64,000 nt of DNA from JAKOWB01 sp038363005 (GTDB lineage Bacteria; Pseudomonadota; Alphaproteobacteria; Kiloniellales; JACOMY01), in the NCBI GenBank assembly GCA_038363005.1, contig JBBQBI010000020.1:1-64000 (forward strand), written 5' to 3'. Below, piece after piece: positions 62,085 to 64,000 of the stretch. Positions within the stretch are counted from its first letter, which is position 1. Every line of letters starts with the position of its first letter. A program made the position numbers and the translations under genes. The notes below the pieces were generated by a model. The model searched no databases and had not been told where the DNA came from. It worked only from the letters and a program-made list of their open reading frames with translations.

Positions 62085-62948
62085 CTACTGCAGCCCCGCC
62101 GGGCGTTCGCCGGCCACCGTGGTCCGGTGCAGCAGACGGCGGCTGCCGTCGTAGTCGTTGATCGCCAGGTGCATGAGGCAGCGGTTGTCCCACACCGCCA
62201 GCGTGCCCTCGCTCCAGCGCAGGCGGCAGGTAAACTCCGGCTTGACGGCATGGGCATAGAGGAAGTTGAGGATCGGCTTCGACTCCTCCTCGGTCATGCC
62301 ATCGAAGCGCTGGGTGTAGACCGGGTTGACGAAGAGCGCCCGGCGCCCGGTCCAGGGATGCACCCGCACCACCGGATGCCGGATCTCGCGGTCGGCGGTG
62401 GGGTCGTCGCGCACCATCTTGATCGACTTGCTGACGCCGATGGCATTGGCGCCAGGACCGCGGGTGCCGTGCGGCCAGCCGGTCTGAATTGCCACCAGCG
62501 GATCGAGCAGCCGGCGCATGGCATCGGACAGCGCCTCGTAGGCCAGGTACTGGCTGGCCCACAGCGTATCGCCGCCGAGCGCCGGCAGCTCCTTGGCATA
62601 GAGCAAGGTCAGGCTGGGCGGCTCGTCGAGGAAGGAGAAGTCGCTGTGCCAGGTGCCGCCGAAGGTGCCGATCTTCTTCTCCTCGGCCTCCTTCAGCACG
62701 GCGATGATGTCGGGGTGCTCCTCCATGTGCTTGACGTAGGGCACGCGCAGGATGGGGCCGAACTTCCGCGTCACCGCCACCTGCTGCTCGGGCGTGAAGT
62801 CCTGTTCGCGGAAGAACAGCACGGCGTGCTGCGCCAGCGCCTGCTGCACGCGGCCCATGGTCTCCGGCGTCGCCGCCTTGAGGTCGAGGCCGAAGACCTC
62901 GGCGCCGCAAGCCGGCGCCAGGGGGCGGATGTCGAGGTCGTTCTTCAC
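62085..62948 (-). CDS. TauD/TfdA-family 2OG-Fe(II) dioxygenase
   Basis: Oxygenase of 287 residues. IRPLAPACGAEVFGLDL starts the TauD fold; His101 and Asp103 in GTWHSDFSFLDEPP are the first iron ligands and the distal His falls in LMHLAINDYDGSRRLLHRTTV, with the 2OG-binding Arg after it. HPVVRVHPWTGRRALFVNP is a common TauD/TfdA core block. TauD releases sulfite from taurine and TfdA cleaves 2,4-D; neither substrate can be assigned here. The start is GTG at 62948, overlapping the stop of the dehydratase gene as GTGA with GGAGA upstream. Confidence 0.87.
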   Translation of the reverse strand: MKNDLDIRPLAPACGAEVFGLDLKAATPETMGRVQQALAQHAVLFFREQDFTPEQQVAVTRKFGPILRVPYVKHMEEHPDIIAVLKEAEEKKIGTFGGTWHSDFSFLDEPPSLTLLYAKELPALGGDTLWASQYLAYEALSDAMRRLLDPLVAIQTGWPHGTRGPGANAIGVSKSIKMVRDDPTADREIRHPVVRVHPWTGRRALFVNPVYTQRFDGMTEEESKPILNFLYAHAVKPEFTCRLRWSEGTLAVWDNRCLMHLAINDYDGSRRLLHRTTVAGERPAGLQ

Positions 62949-63247
62949 GCGGGAATCTCCTTGGCGTAGCTCTCGATGCGCTTGGCCAGCTTGACGTCGC
63001 GCTCGCTCAGGCCATCGCAGTCGTGTGTCGACAGGGTGATCTCCACCCGGTTGTAGACGTTGAACCACTCGGGGTGGTGATCCAGCTTCTCGGCCGCCAG
63101 CGCCACCCGGTTCATGAAGCCCCAGGCCTGGCTGAAGGATTTGAACTTGAAGGCCTTGTGGATGGCGTCGCGGCCCTCGACCGGCTGCCAGCCGGCGAGT
63201 TCGGCCAGCGCCGCCCGGCGCGCTTCGGCTGTCAGCTTCTCGATCAT
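62945..63247 (-). CDS. phhB: Pterin-4-alpha-carbinolamine dehydratase (PCD/DCoH)
   Basis: Protein of 100 residues. The family signature ExxxHHP...Y is EKLDHHPEWFNVY (53-65), and the catalytic His is in LSTHDCDGL. PCD recycles the 4a-hydroxy-tetrahydropterin made by aromatic amino acid hydroxylases and also stabilises or assists them. No phenylalanine hydroxylase gene is in the window; instead a TauD-type oxygenase is coupled by GTGA. PCD is also common near molybdopterin enzymes. GGGAGA precedes the ATG. Confidence 0.93.
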   Translation of the reverse strand: MIEKLTAEARRAALAELAGWQPVEGRDAIHKAFKFKSFSQAWGFMNRVALAAEKLDHHPEWFNVYNRVEITLSTHDCDGLSERDVKLAKRIESYAKEIPA

Positions 63248-63322
63248 CGGCGTCTCCCGCTTGCCTGCGGGGCAGACTGCGGGGGACTTGGCGAGAGGGT
63301 CAAGGCTGACTAGGTTCCGCGC

Positions 63323-63742
63323 ATGGCAACCCTGCTGAAAACCGACCGTCACGGCACCCCGCCAACCCTGGCCGACATCGAGCAACTGGCCGATGCCGCC
63401 TTCCTGGCCCTGCCGGACAGCCTGAAGATCTTCGCCCGCGAAGTGGTGCTTCACGTCGACGACTTCGCCGACGACGAGACCCTGACCGAGATGGAGTGCG
63501 AAAGCCCCTTCGACCTGATGGGGCTCTACCGCGGCGTGGCGCTGAACGAGAAGAGCCACTTCGGGCAGGAGACCGACGTCGACCACATCTACCTCTACCG
63601 CCGCCCGCTGCTCGACTACTGGTGCGAGACCGGCGAGGACCTCTCGTGGCTGGTGCGCCACGTGATGATCCACGAGATCGGCCACCACTTCGGCTTCTCC
63701 GACGAGGACATGGAGCGGCTGGAGGAACAGCCGGGGGCCTAG
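63323..63742 (+). CDS. Small zinc metallopeptidase-like protein (zincin_1 family)
   Basis: Protein of 139 residues. The zinc motif is HEIGHHFGFSDEDM (from His117): HExxHxxG with an extra His and an Asp as third-ligand candidate, the PF06262 pattern. The middle LLGLYRG-like FDLMGLYRGVALNEKSHFG and IYLYRRPLLDYW are conserved. No propeptide or signal peptide, so cytoplasmic; substrates are unknown. It stands alone between divergent pterin dehydratase and convergent solute-binding protein genes. Confidence 0.9.
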   Translation: MATLLKTDRHGTPPTLADIEQLADAAFLALPDSLKIFAREVVLHVDDFADDETLTEMECESPFDLMGLYRGVALNEKSHFGQETDVDHIYLYRRPLLDYWCETGEDLSWLVRHVMIHEIGHHFGFSDEDMERLEEQPGA

Positions 63743-63756
63743 CGTCCCGCCCGAGC

Positions 63757-63792
63757 GCAAAGAAAAGGGCCGGCGCCTTTCGGCACCGGCCC
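63757..63792 (-). terminator. Rho-independent terminator of the solute-binding protein gene
   Basis: GGGCCGGCGCC (63767-63777) pairs with GGCACCGGCCC (63782-63792) with one mismatch, around TTTC. On the minus strand TTTTCTTTGCG follows. It is 28 bp past the stop of the gene at 63820. Confidence 0.8.
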
Positions 63793-63819
63793 AGTCGCAA
63801 GGGAGACGCTACAGCTAAC

Positions 63820-64000
63820 TCAGTTCTGCTTCGCTGCCGCCCAGGTCTTCAGCAGCTCGTCGTAGTCGATGGTCTCGCCCTGGGGCTTCTCGTTCGCCAG
63901 CTTCGGCACCGGGGCACCGGGCTGGTCGAGCCAATACTGCGCATCCCTTTCAGGATTCAGCTTCGGCCCGCAGTCGCCCTGCACGCCTGACTTCTCCAGG
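63820..64000 (-). CDS. C-terminal end of an ABC-transporter solute-binding protein (partial)
   Basis: The minus-strand frame enters from the window edge and ends at TGA 63822-63820, giving 59 residues. The sequence (GPKLNPERDAQYWLDQPGAP, then NEKPQGETIDYDELLKTWAA) looks like the tail of CUT1-type sugar/polyol receptors such as the glycerol or glycerol-3-phosphate systems. The rest lies outside the window, so substrate cannot be inferred. Confidence 0.55.
   Translation of the reverse strand, partial: LEKSGVQGDCGPKLNPERDAQYWLDQPGAPVPKLANEKPQGETIDYDELLKTWAAAKQN

Overview
This 64 kb window is GC-rich (roughly 70 percent) bacterial chromosome with tightly packed genes. Stop/start overlaps (ATGA, GTGA, TGATG) are frequent, and GTG or TTG starts are common. 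Gene content points to an alphaproteobacterium of the Rhodospirillales type: a divergent tsaD/hemC locus with gpsA on one side and hemD, a Mic60-like gene and hemY on the other, a ChrR-type anti-sigma factor, Atm1, and two families of palindromic intergenic repeats. No genus can be assigned from sequence alone. I saw no rRNA, CRISPR array, transposase, integrase or phage gene.

Layout. 1-4 kb: the C-terminal end of an RTX/serralysin-like secreted protein, a ZIP-like metal transporter, and a GDT1-family manganese exporter behind a yybP-ykoY manganese riboswitch. Divergent from it are an MFS pump with a palindromic operator over its -10 region and a sulfotransferase. 4-11 kb (minus strand): a polyamine block of threonine aldolase, acetylpolyamine amidohydrolase and a four-gene spermidine/putrescine ABC importer, then an IalB-like secreted protein. 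11-16 kb: an ECF sigma factor with a ChrR-like anti-sigma factor that has lost all four zinc ligands of its anti-sigma domain, a HAD phosphatase, a START-like/zinc-ribbon/class III cyclase protein and a DUF4440 protein. 16-25 kb: methylmalonyl-CoA mutase, a membrane coiled-coil protein, Atm1, the mutase chaperone MeaB, an MFS exporter and rpmB. 25-30 kb: a phytase-like esterase, a Tat-exported dienelactone hydrolase, YciI, gpsA, a 2OG oxygenase, tsaD and a small secreted protein. 30-36 kb: hemC, hemD, a Mic60-like protein with an N-terminal HTH, hemY, a PKHD hydroxylase and tRNA-Thr(CGT).

36-45 kb: an FAD oxidoreductase, an MBL hydrolase, an orphan molybdenum hydroxylase large subunit, an HWE/HisKA_2 sensor kinase, a ThDP enzyme and two glycosyltransferases. 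45-52 kb: the most distinctive block, an uncharacterised catabolic cluster under an IclR regulator. It holds two paralogous NylB-like serine hydrolases flanking a family III CoA-transferase, a mesaconyl/itaconyl-CoA hydratase-like protein and an SCP2-type thiolase-like protein. 52-56 kb: a PhyH oxygenase divergent from a LysR regulator with a palindrome over its start codon, DUF1330, an SDR and a Bax-inhibitor-1 protein. 56-64 kb: a YbbA/YbbP-type ABC system, TesA, a FIST protein, an ODP-type MBL protein, a TauD dioxygenase, a pterin dehydratase, a zincin and the end of a solute-binding protein gene.

The window is mostly core metabolism (heme, tRNA modification, propionyl-CoA, polyamines, metals) with accessory catabolic genes in the second half. 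The best candidates for new biology are the NylB/CoA-transferase cluster (45.4-52.2 kb), the zinc-ligand-free ChrR (11.9 kb), the HTH-Mic60 fusion (32.2 kb) and the predicted expression platform of the manganese riboswitch (1.6 kb). Every functional call rests on reading motifs by eye; no database search was run.
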